From: Bacillota bacterium
GTDB lineage: Bacteria; Bacillota; Clostridia; Acetivibrionales; DTU013
Assembly (NCBI GenBank): GCA_023435805.1
Contig: JAEZMC010000265.1
Coordinates: 1-7,697, forward strand
DNA length: 7,697 bases
Reading direction: 5' to 3'
Shown piece by piece: positions 1 through 4,987 of the stretch. The position numbers were made by a program, and so were the translations under genes. Position 1 is the first letter of the stretch, and each line of letters begins with the position of its first letter. The notes under the pieces were generated by a model. That model was not told the origin of the DNA and searched no databases. It saw nothing but the letters and a program-made list of their open reading frames with translations.

Positions 1-218
1 AGGAAATAGATATATACAATTATATATCCATAGACCATGAAATGAAAAAATCACATTTTATCAGATTTATCGCTTATGTGGGAACCGATATCGTTCTATT
101 AAAACGACTTTATCCGGAGCAAAGTGCAAATATCCATATTCCTGCTATGCAACGTGACGGAAAACTGTACGGTTATTGCGGCCAGCATGGACTGTGGGTA
201 CAGTCTATACATTTCTAA
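1..218 (+). CDS. Desulfoferrodoxin/superoxide reductase-like protein, C-terminal part (5' end outside window)
   Basis: The reading frame is open from position 3 to the TAA at 216-218, giving 71 visible residues. Two motifs match the superoxide reductase iron-binding fold. The first is HEMKKSH (visible residues 12-18), with two histidines six residues apart, as in the HPMxxxH ligand segment. The second is YCGQHGLW near the end (C59 and H62), matching the CNxH segment that supplies the Cys and His ligands of the square-pyramidal Fe(His)4(Cys) centre. The family reduces superoxide to peroxide in the cytoplasm of anaerobes. The N-terminal part, including the remaining His ligands and any desulforedoxin or rubredoxin-like domain, lies outside the window, so the class cannot be assigned. 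There is no convincing T-tailed terminator after the stop. The DinB-like gene follows about 75 bp later on the same strand and could be co-transcribed. Confidence 0.72.
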   Translation, partial: EIDIYNYISIDHEMKKSHFIRFIAYVGTDIVLLKRLYPEQSANIHIPAMQRDGKLYGYCGQHGLWVQSIHF

Positions 219-293
219 AAGAGAAGACTGTCAATAAATGATATTTAGTCAATATGGTAAAGCAATATAAAGAATAGATTGGAGAAATATGCG

Positions 294-830
294 ATGAATA
301 ATCATAACTCAGCAGACAATATACGTAATCTCCTGAATTTTCAGTTTGATATTTCATGGCAGCTTTTCGAGTACCATATCAATGGTATTGATATGGAAGA
401 ATGTCTATGGAAACCCCGAAAAAAAGGATTGCATGTCCATAACGAAGATGGAACATGGCGCGCCGACTGGCCGGATTCAGAATCATATAATATCGGTCCT
501 GTCAGTATTGCCTGGCTGACATGGCATATCATATTTTGGTGGTCCATGGCACTAGACTATTCTGCTGGAAATGGTACGCTAACTCGTGAACAGGTTCATT
601 GGCCTGGGAATATAATAGCTGTAAGAGAAAAGATTAATAATCTGCGAGATAAATGGAAGACTTTACTGGAAGAATTATCAGAGGACGAGCTTTTTTCCTG
701 CAAACGGACACATTGGCCGTTCGAAAATAAACCGTTTTATGAGCTTGCAGCCTGGCTCAATTTAGAGTTGATGAAGAACGCATCTGAAATCGGTTACTGC
801 CGGTTTCTTTATGCATCCCGACAGCAATAA
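294..830 (+). CDS. DinB-fold family protein
   Basis: This 178-residue protein resembles the DinB/YfiT-like four-helix-bundle family, several members of which are metal-dependent thiol transferases or hydrolases; most are uncharacterised. Features seen are an N-terminal helix (residues about 8-32), a tryptophan-rich second helix containing WLTWHIIFWW (H78), and a C-terminal helix with ELMKNASEIGYCRFLYA. The ATG at 294 is preferred over an in-frame TTG at 279. GGAGA at 281-285 sits 8-9 bases upstream of the ATG, whereas the TTG would overlap that site and has none of its own. Canonical metal-binding members carry further histidines in the last helix; here those places hold Lys, Asn and Glu, so only one candidate His ligand of the usual three is evident. 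Family membership is fairly secure from overall pattern. Activity and substrate are unknown, and the old name DinB (damage-inducible) should not be read as a DNA repair role. Confidence 0.75.
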   Translation: MNNHNSADNIRNLLNFQFDISWQLFEYHINGIDMEECLWKPRKKGLHVHNEDGTWRADWPDSESYNIGPVSIAWLTWHIIFWWSMALDYSAGNGTLTREQVHWPGNIIAVREKINNLRDKWKTLLEELSEDELFSCKRTHWPFENKPFYELAAWLNLELMKNASEIGYCRFLYASRQQ

Positions 831-1015
831 TAAATGTACATTAATAACTTGAATTTCAGATGAATCCCAAAGAATTCCGCCAAGGCCCCACCAGCCTCAT
901 CCGGCGTCTTTTTGTTCAAGGCATAGATGTCATTCGGAATATCAGAATCCATGCTTGAATATTCCAGAGATGGGTAATAAAATCGTAAAAATGAGTCTTT
1001 TAAGTCAATGGGTAG
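809..1015 (-). pseudogene. Possible 3' remnant of an unrecognised gene
   Basis: On the minus strand one frame is open from the TGA at 1016-1018 to a TAA at 809-811, overlapping the 3' end of the DinB-like gene. Its middle section reads like real protein, with stretches such as MDSDIPNDIYALNKKT and PDEAGGALAEFFGIHL, while the last 15 or so residues (antisense to the DinB-like gene and its stop) look random. An ATG at 952-950 could start a 47-residue peptide, but no Shine-Dalgarno sequence precedes it. The upstream side runs into the repeat cluster. I infer a decayed gene end truncated by rearrangement or repeat insertion. I do not recognise the family, and a chance open frame is possible. Confidence 0.25.
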
Positions 1016-1092
1016 TCAATGGGGACGGTTCTCGAATGACTCAAGCTGCTGCTTCGAGTCAATGAAGAAAAAGTGACTCGTTCCCCATGACT
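1014..1092. repeat. REP-like imperfect palindromic element
   Basis: The outer ends are inverted: AGTCAATGGGGA (1014-1025) pairs with TTCCCCATGACT (1081-1092) with one bulged base. Inside, TGACTC (1037-1042) faces GAGTCA (1056-1061), flanked by AAG/CTT, and a further TGACTC lies at 1074-1079. The sequence GGGGACGGTTC (1021-1031) is the exact reverse complement of GAACCGTCCCC, found twice at 1245-1296, so both repeat blocks probably belong to one repeat family. An 11-bp tandem duplication of AGTCAATGGG (1003-1012 and 1014-1023) precedes it. Similar TGACTC/GGGGACGGTTC palindromes are found in clostridial genomes near REP-associated Y1 transposase genes. That link comes from memory of the family; no transposase lies here. 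Confidence 0.55.
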
Positions 1093-1142
1093 CTGTGTTT
1101 TATGCAAAAAGGAATTGATGGATTAGTGTAAGTTAAAATTGA

Positions 1143-1199
1143 ATGTATACTATTTATACATAGAATTGCAAGGAGGCAGATTGTAGGCTCCTGGCAATT
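1143..1199. other. Two adjacent hairpins of unknown role
   Basis: The first hairpin pairs ATGTATA (1143-1149) with TATACAT (1155-1161) around a 5-base loop. The second pairs AATTGC (1164-1169) with GCAATT (1194-1199), and, after one mismatch, AGGAG (1171-1175) with CTCCT (1188-1192). Neither is followed by a T-run on either strand, so they do not look like ordinary intrinsic terminators. They sit between the two repeat blocks and may be part of the same inserted material. No known RNA family is recognised. Confidence 0.4.
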
Positions 1200-1233
1200 A
1201 ACAGAAATATAGCACATCGTACGAAATACGATT

Positions 1234-1304
1234 GAGTCGTAACAGAACCGTCCCCGGTAACTCCGGTAAATCTCGAGTCGTAACTGAACCGTCCCCGGTA
1301 ACTC
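1234..1304. repeat. Two 30-bp direct repeats (GAACCGTCCCC type)
   Basis: The copies lie at 1234-1263 and 1275-1304, a 41-bp period, and differ at one base (A1244 versus T1285). Each begins with GAGTCGTAAC, contains GAACCGTCCCC and ends with GGTAACTC. The core is the reverse complement of GGGGACGGTTC in the element at 1021-1031. GAGT at one end and ACTC at the other make each copy weakly palindromic. The pattern fits a REP or MITE-like family. Two copies with an 11-bp gap are too few and too short-spaced for a CRISPR array. Confidence 0.6.
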
Positions 1305-1320
1305 TCGGTTCTGACGGCTT

Positions 1321-1342
1321 GCGGCGCGGGAGAAAGCGCCGC
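1321..1342. other. GC-rich hairpin
   Basis: GCGGCGC (1321-1327) and GCGCCGC (1336-1342) form a perfect 7-bp GC stem with the 8-base loop GGGAGAAA. On the plus strand it is followed by ACCGAAAAGGG, not a T-run. On the minus strand it is followed by AAGCCGTCAG. It is probably part of the repeat cluster. A cruciform or RNA structure is possible; a terminator is unlikely. Confidence 0.4.
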
Positions 1343-1416
1343 ACCGAAAAGGGAATCGACCGATACCGAATGGACCAGGCAATATAGCACTTCTGCGGCT
1401 TAATCCGTGGGAGGTG

Positions 1417-1439
1417 CCTTAAGTTAGCGAACTTACAGG
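1417..1439 (-). terminator. Weak candidate terminator hairpin after the sensor kinase gene
   Basis: The stem TAAGTT (1420-1425) / AACTTA (1430-1435) with loop AGCG is extended by CCT/AGG around one bulged base. It lies 7-30 bases beyond the kinase stop codon on the minus strand, where the transcript of the two-component operon should end. No run of T follows on that strand, so it may be a processing or Rho-assisted end rather than a classical intrinsic terminator. Confidence 0.25.
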
Positions 1440-1446
1440 GCTTAGG

Positions 1447-3078
1447 TCACTTTTGCATCTCCGCAAGACCTGCCCAACCTTGGCTGGTTTCGGAGTCTAA
1501 AGTCAGCTCGAAGAAGAATTTTACGCCAACTGGAGTATTTTCTGCACCATATTTTGCGCCATGCAGTTGCAGAATACCGCAGGATATCGCCAGTCCAAGG
1601 CCGGTGCCACCGTCCAGATTTCTGTTTCTGGATTTTTCAACCTTGTAAAACTTCTGCCATATGTTTTCCAGCTCATTCTCCGCTATAGCAGATCCTTGGT
1701 TTTCAACTTCAACCCGGACTGCTGATGCTTTTTCAATTACATTCACACGAATAACTCCATACTCAGGTGAGTGCTGGATGGCATTATTAAGAAAATTGAT
1801 AATCACCTGCTCAATCCGGAACTCATCAGCTTTTACAGCCACACTTTCCCGCGGAAGCCGCAAATCTGTCTTTAAGTGCTTTTCTTCGCAAAAGCAGCTC
1901 AACTTGCGCATGATGTATCCAATAAGCTCATCAATATTGAACTCAGTCATATTCAGCTTGAACTTGCCTGACTCCAGCTGGGAAAGGTCAAGCATATCGT
2001 TTACAAGGTTACCCATTTTCTGCGCTTCATCTGCGATTACCTCAAGGTAACGGTTTCTATCGGCACCGTCAACGAGATTTTCCCGGAGGCCTTCCGTATA
2101 CCCCATAATGAGGCTGATAGGCGTTTTCAGTTCATGAGACACACCGGCTACGAATTCCTTCCGCATTTTTTCCAGCTTTCTTTCCTTGTCGATATCTTCA
2201 ATTAACCTGCTATTGGCGATCTTCAAATCTTTTAATGCATGTTGAAGGTTTTCTGACAAAAAATTTAAGGTGTGTGCCAGACTTCCTATTTCATCCTTTT
2301 TTCTTACTTCACATTTTGCAGTAAAATCAAGTGAAGCCATTTTCATAGCTGTATGATTGATCCGTACAAGAGGCTTTGAAATCATGTTAGAAAAAATAAA
2401 TGCCGGCAGCATTATTAAAATGACGGCGAAGATGGCGAAATAGGGGTACAGGTCCTTGATTACCGATACTGCTTCTCCTACGGGCTGCAGGGATAACACC
2501 GCGAATAGATATGTCTGGCTGCTTTCGGCTCCGGGTAGCTGCACAGCTGCGATGAGGTTCTTTACACCATCTGTTTCAGTATTCAATTTGATAATAAGAG
2601 GACTCTTCAGCATTGAAATATTTTTCTTGCTCTTGTCTGAGAATTTTGTAAGAAATTCATTGACTGCCGTTGCCAGAATATCTGCTTTGGTATTGCTCCC
2701 GAAAGCATTTTCAGGGATTGGAAGTGAAAATATCATGTCTGTTGAGGTGCTTCCAGGATATGCGTCAAAATTCATGTCTTCTTCACCGGGATACATGGTT
2801 ATACGGATGGAATTATTGCTTACACTAACCACTGCAGCTTTGGCACCACTTTTGGTTTCAAAGCTCTGAAGATATTCAAGTGCCTTATTGGTGGTATTAT
2901 ATGCCTCTTCTGCCATAAGAGCGTTTAATTCATTAAAGCTCAATTTAAATTCCTGCGTTTTTTTTTCTTCATAATAGTTCTCGAAAATGATTGTCTGAAA
3001 GACGACAAAAGTAGATATCAACAGGATAAAAAACAGGGATGTAACTGTAAACAGCTTTGTAGTGATACCTATTTTCAT
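1447..3078 (-). CDS. Membrane sensor histidine kinase (HAMP-HisKA-HATPase)
   Basis: This 543-residue protein is an inner-membrane sensor kinase, partner of the response regulator encoded just upstream. Domains in order: membrane segment 1 (residues about 9-31), an extracytoplasmic domain of roughly 175 residues that I do not recognise, membrane segment 2 (about 211-233), a HAMP linker (about 234-286), a HisKA dimerisation domain with phospho-accepting H315 in VSHELKTP, and a C-terminal ATPase. The ATPase shows the N box (NFLNNA, residues 428-433), a variant G1 box (VENQGSAI, Asn and Ala where DxGxG is usual), the F box (IWQKFYK) and an intact G2 box (GGTGLGLAIS, 490-499). G1 variants such as VENxG occur in VanS/PhoR-like kinases of Firmicutes, so activity is expected. 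GGAGG seven bases before the ATG supports the start. The ATG overlaps the regulator stop codon (ATGA, 3075-3078), indicating translational coupling. The signal is unknown; the neighbouring transport operon suggests it relates to its substrate or to cell-envelope state. Confidence 0.95.
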   Translation of the reverse strand: MKIGITTKLFTVTSLFFILLISTFVVFQTIIFENYYEEKKTQEFKLSFNELNALMAEEAYNTTNKALEYLQSFETKSGAKAAVVSVSNNSIRITMYPGEEDMNFDAYPGSTSTDMIFSLPIPENAFGSNTKADILATAVNEFLTKFSDKSKKNISMLKSPLIIKLNTETDGVKNLIAAVQLPGAESSQTYLFAVLSLQPVGEAVSVIKDLYPYFAIFAVILIMLPAFIFSNMISKPLVRINHTAMKMASLDFTAKCEVRKKDEIGSLAHTLNFLSENLQHALKDLKIANSRLIEDIDKERKLEKMRKEFVAGVSHELKTPISLIMGYTEGLRENLVDGADRNRYLEVIADEAQKMGNLVNDMLDLSQLESGKFKLNMTEFNIDELIGYIMRKLSCFCEEKHLKTDLRLPRESVAVKADEFRIEQVIINFLNNAIQHSPEYGVIRVNVIEKASAVRVEVENQGSAIAENELENIWQKFYKVEKSRNRNLDGGTGLGLAISCGILQLHGAKYGAENTPVGVKFFFELTLDSETSQGWAGLAEMQK

Positions 3079-3761
3079 CCTTCTGCCTCCAGCTTGTATC
3101 CATTACCTCTGACAGTGGCAATCAGGTTAGATTTTGAGCCCAGCTTTTGCCGGAGCCGCTTAATATGTGTATCGACAGTTCTGAAGTCTCCATAGTAATC
3201 ATACCCCCATACGCTGGACAGCAACTTGTCACGGGAGAATGCGATTCCTTTGTTTTTGGCAAAGTACAGCAGAAGATCATATTCTTTAGGGGTAAGGTGT
3301 ATTTTCTCACAATTTAGACAAACATCATGGGAAAGCTCATTTATTTCCAGCTCACCGACCTTTATGATGCCTTCAGTTGATAATGCAGTACCTGATTTGC
3401 AGGATTCCACCCGTCTAAGCAAAGCTTTAACTTTAGCAACCAGTATTTTGGGATTGAAGGGTTTGGTAACATAATCGTCTGCGCCCAGCTCATAGCCCAG
3501 GAGTTTGTCATCTTCCTCAGATTTGGCGGTAACCATTATGAGCGGTACATCAGACTTTTTACGAATATGGGTGCAGAATGACAACCCATCCATACATGGC
3601 ATCATCAAGTCGAGTATGATCAGGTCTATTTTGTTCTTATCAAAAAGTTCAACAGCTATTTTACCGTTCTCAGCCTGCAGGACCTGCAGCCCCTCACGTC
3701 TTAAAAAGTCTGCCAGGAGCTGGCTCATCCTTGTTTCATCTTCAACAATCAATACAACCAT
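3075..3761 (-). CDS. OmpR/PhoB-family response regulator
   Basis: This 228-residue transcription regulator has a receiver domain (residues about 1-115) followed by a winged-helix DNA-binding domain (about 130-227). Receiver residues present are the acidic pair E7/D8, phospho-accepting D51 (LIILDLMMP), T78 and K100 in YVTKPF. The output domain shows the family pattern LTPKEYDLLLYFAKN, then the recognition region TVDTHIKRLRQKLG and the wing VRGNGYKLE. The ATG at 3761 is preferred over an in-frame GTG at 3773. GGGGGTG (3777-3771 on the minus strand) lies nine bases before the ATG and resembles a Shine-Dalgarno site, whereas the GTG is inside it. The gene precedes and overlaps its cognate kinase gene. 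Direct-repeat arrays with 11-bp spacing in the divergent region upstream are of the kind this family binds, so autoregulation and control of the transport operon are likely but unproven. Confidence 0.95.
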   Translation of the reverse strand: MVVLIVEDETRMSQLLADFLRREGLQVLQAENGKIAVELFDKNKIDLIILDLMMPCMDGLSFCTHIRKKSDVPLIMVTAKSEEDDKLLGYELGADDYVTKPFNPKILVAKVKALLRRVESCKSGTALSTEGIIKVGELEINELSHDVCLNCEKIHLTPKEYDLLLYFAKNKGIAFSRDKLLSSVWGYDYYGDFRTVDTHIKRLRQKLGSKSNLIATVRGNGYKLEAEG

Positions 3762-3795
3762 TTTAAGCGACACCCCCTGTATAAAATTTTACCAT

Positions 3796-3824
3796 ATTTT
3801 ATGGGTAAAAGGGTCGGACATAAA
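3796..3824 (-). promoter_or_regulatory. Candidate promoter of the two-component operon
   Basis: On the minus strand TTTATG (3824-3819) and TAAAAT (3801-3796) are 17 bp apart, giving a predicted start about 30 bases before the regulator ATG. The -10 matches consensus at five of six positions; the -35 is poor, as expected if an activator assists. A second TAAAAT lies at 3791-3786 but has no acceptable -35. The 11-bp repeat array ends about 25 bp upstream of the -35. Confidence 0.3.
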
Positions 3825-3848
3825 TATGTTTAATGATTGTTTATTCAT

Positions 3849-3888
3849 TTGTCACATAACTGCCACATAACTGCCACATAACTGCCAC
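3849..3888 (+). promoter_or_regulatory. Four-copy 11-bp direct-repeat operator, array 1
   Basis: Heptamers TTGTCAC (3849), CTGCCAC (3860), CTGCCAC (3871) and CTGCCAC (3882) recur every 11 bp, with ATAA as linker (ATTG follows the last copy). The 11-bp period puts each copy on the same DNA face, the arrangement of PhoB/PhoP/OmpR operators, and the heptamer resembles the PhoB half-site CTGTCAT. The array lies upstream of the regulator gene, while the repeats read on the plus strand, toward the transport operon. It could serve autoregulation, act as a distal site for the operon, or both. Binding by the adjacent regulator is inferred. Confidence 0.65.
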
Positions 3889-3901
3889 ATTGAACAACGT
3901 C

Positions 3902-3960
3902 ATCAGTTCCCCGCCTATTGGCTCTTTTGCTTTCGCAAAAAGCCTTGGTGGTTATCTGAT
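3902..3960. other. Long imperfect hairpin between the two operator arrays
   Basis: Three nested stems can be traced: ATCAG (3902-3906) with CTGAT (3956-3960); CCGCC (3911-3915) with GGTGG (3947-3951), one G-T pair; and GGCT-TTTTGC (3920-3930, one bulged C) with GCAAAAAGCC (3935-3944), closing a TTTC tetraloop. About 20 pairs span 59 bases. No T-run follows on either strand, and no known riboswitch class is recognised. It lies upstream of the predicted start of the transport operon, so on that strand it would not be transcribed unless another promoter reads through. It may be a repeat-family hairpin or a spacer that folds DNA between the arrays. Confidence 0.5.
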
Positions 3961-3979
3961 TATCCCTTTATTTACAAAG

Positions 3980-3997
3980 CTGTCACAAAGCTGTCAC
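3980..3997 (+). promoter_or_regulatory. Two-copy 11-bp direct-repeat operator, array 2
   Basis: CTGTCAC occurs at 3980-3986 and 3991-3997, exactly 11 bp apart with linker AAAG; the upstream flank TTTAC (3971-3975) may be a degenerate third copy. The layout closely parallels a PhoB-type box, which replaces the -35 element of activated promoters. A -10 hexamer begins 10 bp after the second heptamer. This is the best candidate for direct control of the transport operon by the adjacent regulator. Confidence 0.65.
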
Positions 3998-4007
3998 CAT
4001 GCCGGGA

Positions 4008-4013
4008 TAAAAT
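4008..4013 (+). promoter_or_regulatory. -10 element of the transport operon
   Basis: TAAAAT matches TATAAT at five of six positions. The place of a -35 element is occupied by the repeat operator at 3980-3997, which suggests an activator-dependent promoter. Transcription would start near 4020, giving a leader of about 43 bases that includes GGGGTG at 4044-4049, the likely ribosome binding site. Confidence 0.5.
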
Positions 4014-4062
4014 GATTACGTATTGTTGATGTTCAGAAGCAAAGGGGTGTTTTGGTTGAGAT

Positions 4063-4947
4063 ATGGGCAATAATGGCGTGAAACGCAACAGAATTCCAGT
4101 TGGTTTGCTTTTTTTAGCACCAAGCTTGTGTGGTTTCCTTGTATTCTTTCTGATACCTTTTGCAGGAGGCCTTTATTTTGCTATGGTGGACAGCCCGATT
4201 CGGGGCAATTTTGTCGGAATGGATAATTTTCTGGCATTATTTAGAAATGAGAGCTTCCTGAAGGCTGCATCCAACACAGGTGCCTTTACAGTGGTTAGCG
4301 TTCCGCTTATTATTGTGCTGTCGCTTTTGCTGGCTCTTTTACTTAATCAGAAGATTCCTCAATCAAACCTGTTTAGAATGATTTTCATTATACCCCTGGT
4401 TATACCGGTAGCTTCTGTAGTTTTTGTCTGGCAATGCATGTTCGACTATAATGGCTGGCTCAATGGTTTTATTTCATCTCTGGGAGGCTTTGCGGAACTG
4501 TCGCCGGTGGATTGGATGAAAAAGGATACTGCTCGCTTGGTAGTAATTATTGTTTATATATGGAAAAACGCAGGGTACAATATGGTGCTTTTCCTTGCAG
4601 GACTGCAGAATATACCAAGAGAGTATTATGAATCTGCTGAAATTGATGGCGCGGGCGTATGGAAAAAATTTAAAGGCATAACCCTTATATATCTTACGCC
4701 CACAAGCTTCTTTGTATTCGTTATATCTATAATAAATTCCTTCAAGGTGTTCAGAGAAACTTACCTGATAGCCGGTGAATATCCACATGACAGTATTTAC
4801 ATGATACAGCACTATATGAATAATATGTTCGTTTCCCTCGACTATCAGAAGCTGACGTCGGCGGCATTCATCATGGCTGCAGTGATATCCTTTATGGTCT
4901 GCGCCTTGTTCTCCATCGAGCGGCGCATTAGCCAGGCAATCAAATGA
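4063..4947 (+). CDS. ABC transporter permease, MalF/UgpA type
   Basis: This 294-residue integral membrane protein is of the kind that forms half of the channel in carbohydrate-type (CUT1) ABC importers. About six membrane helices are visible (around residues 12-35, 72-95, 104-128, 158-180, 212-232 and 264-285). The ATPase-docking EAA loop is at 189-213, with ESAEIDGAG and a hydrophobic continuation ending TLIYLTP. The N-terminal pattern LFLAPSLCGFLVFFLIPF is typical of the UgpA/MalF group. Its partner permease follows after 40 bases. The ATG at 4063 is the only reasonable start. GGGGTG lies 13 bases before it, a long spacing, so expression from the first gene may be modest. The family imports sugars, glycerol phosphate and other small solutes; the substrate cannot be read from the permease. 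No solute-binding protein or ATPase gene is adjacent. Confidence 0.9.
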   Translation: MGNNGVKRNRIPVGLLFLAPSLCGFLVFFLIPFAGGLYFAMVDSPIRGNFVGMDNFLALFRNESFLKAASNTGAFTVVSVPLIIVLSLLLALLLNQKIPQSNLFRMIFIIPLVIPVASVVFVWQCMFDYNGWLNGFISSLGGFAELSPVDWMKKDTARLVVIIVYIWKNAGYNMVLFLAGLQNIPREYYESAEIDGAGVWKKFKGITLIYLTPTSFFVFVISIINSFKVFRETYLIAGEYPHDSIYMIQHYMNNMFVSLDYQKLTSAAFIMAAVISFMVCALFSIERRISQAIK

Positions 4948-4987
4948 CGGATAAATTTTAACTGCACTTAAGGTTAAGGAGGTTGGC

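Larger units (their letters stand above)
831..1446. other. Gene-poor 616-bp region with repeats and hairpins
   Basis: No intact gene with a ribosome binding site is visible on either strand. The stretch holds, in order: a possible minus-strand coding remnant, an imperfect palindromic element built on TGACTC/GAGTCA (1014-1092), two simple hairpins (1143-1161 and 1164-1199), a pair of 30-bp direct repeats (1234-1304), a GC-rich hairpin (1321-1342), and a hairpin just beyond the kinase stop codon (1417-1439). The open frames crossing 1059-1390 on the minus strand run through the repeats and look accidental. The part at about 1234-1345 is clearly richer in G+C than its surroundings, which fits inserted repeat material. 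Confidence 0.7.

Noticed and set aside
279..293. TTG start adding five residues to the DinB-like protein
   Set aside because: The TTG overlaps the GGAGA ribosome binding site that is correctly placed for the ATG at 294.
1234..1304. Short CRISPR array from two 30-bp repeats
   Set aside because: Only two copies separated by 11 bp, with a core found inverted elsewhere; this fits REP-like repeats.
1305..1345. Group II intron domain V
   Set aside because: The hairpin lacks the catalytic AGC-type base segment, the GAAA-closed upper stem and the two-base bulge, and no intron-encoded protein is nearby.
1059..1390. Minus-strand open frames of 107 and 78 residues
   Set aside because: They run through the direct repeats and hairpins in two different frames, carry repeat-derived residues such as SYRGRFSYDS, and have no ribosome binding site.
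3762..3773. GTG start adding four residues to the response regulator
   Set aside because: The GTG is part of the likely GGGGGTG ribosome binding site; starting at the ATG at 3761 gives the usual N-terminus for the family.
3849..3890. CRISPR-like array
   Set aside because: The repeat unit is 11 bp with only 4-bp linkers and no variable spacers; the geometry is that of a regulator operator.
3901..3960. Riboswitch upstream of the transport operon
   Set aside because: The predicted -10 element lies downstream of it, so it would not be in the operon leader, and no known riboswitch core motif is recognisable.
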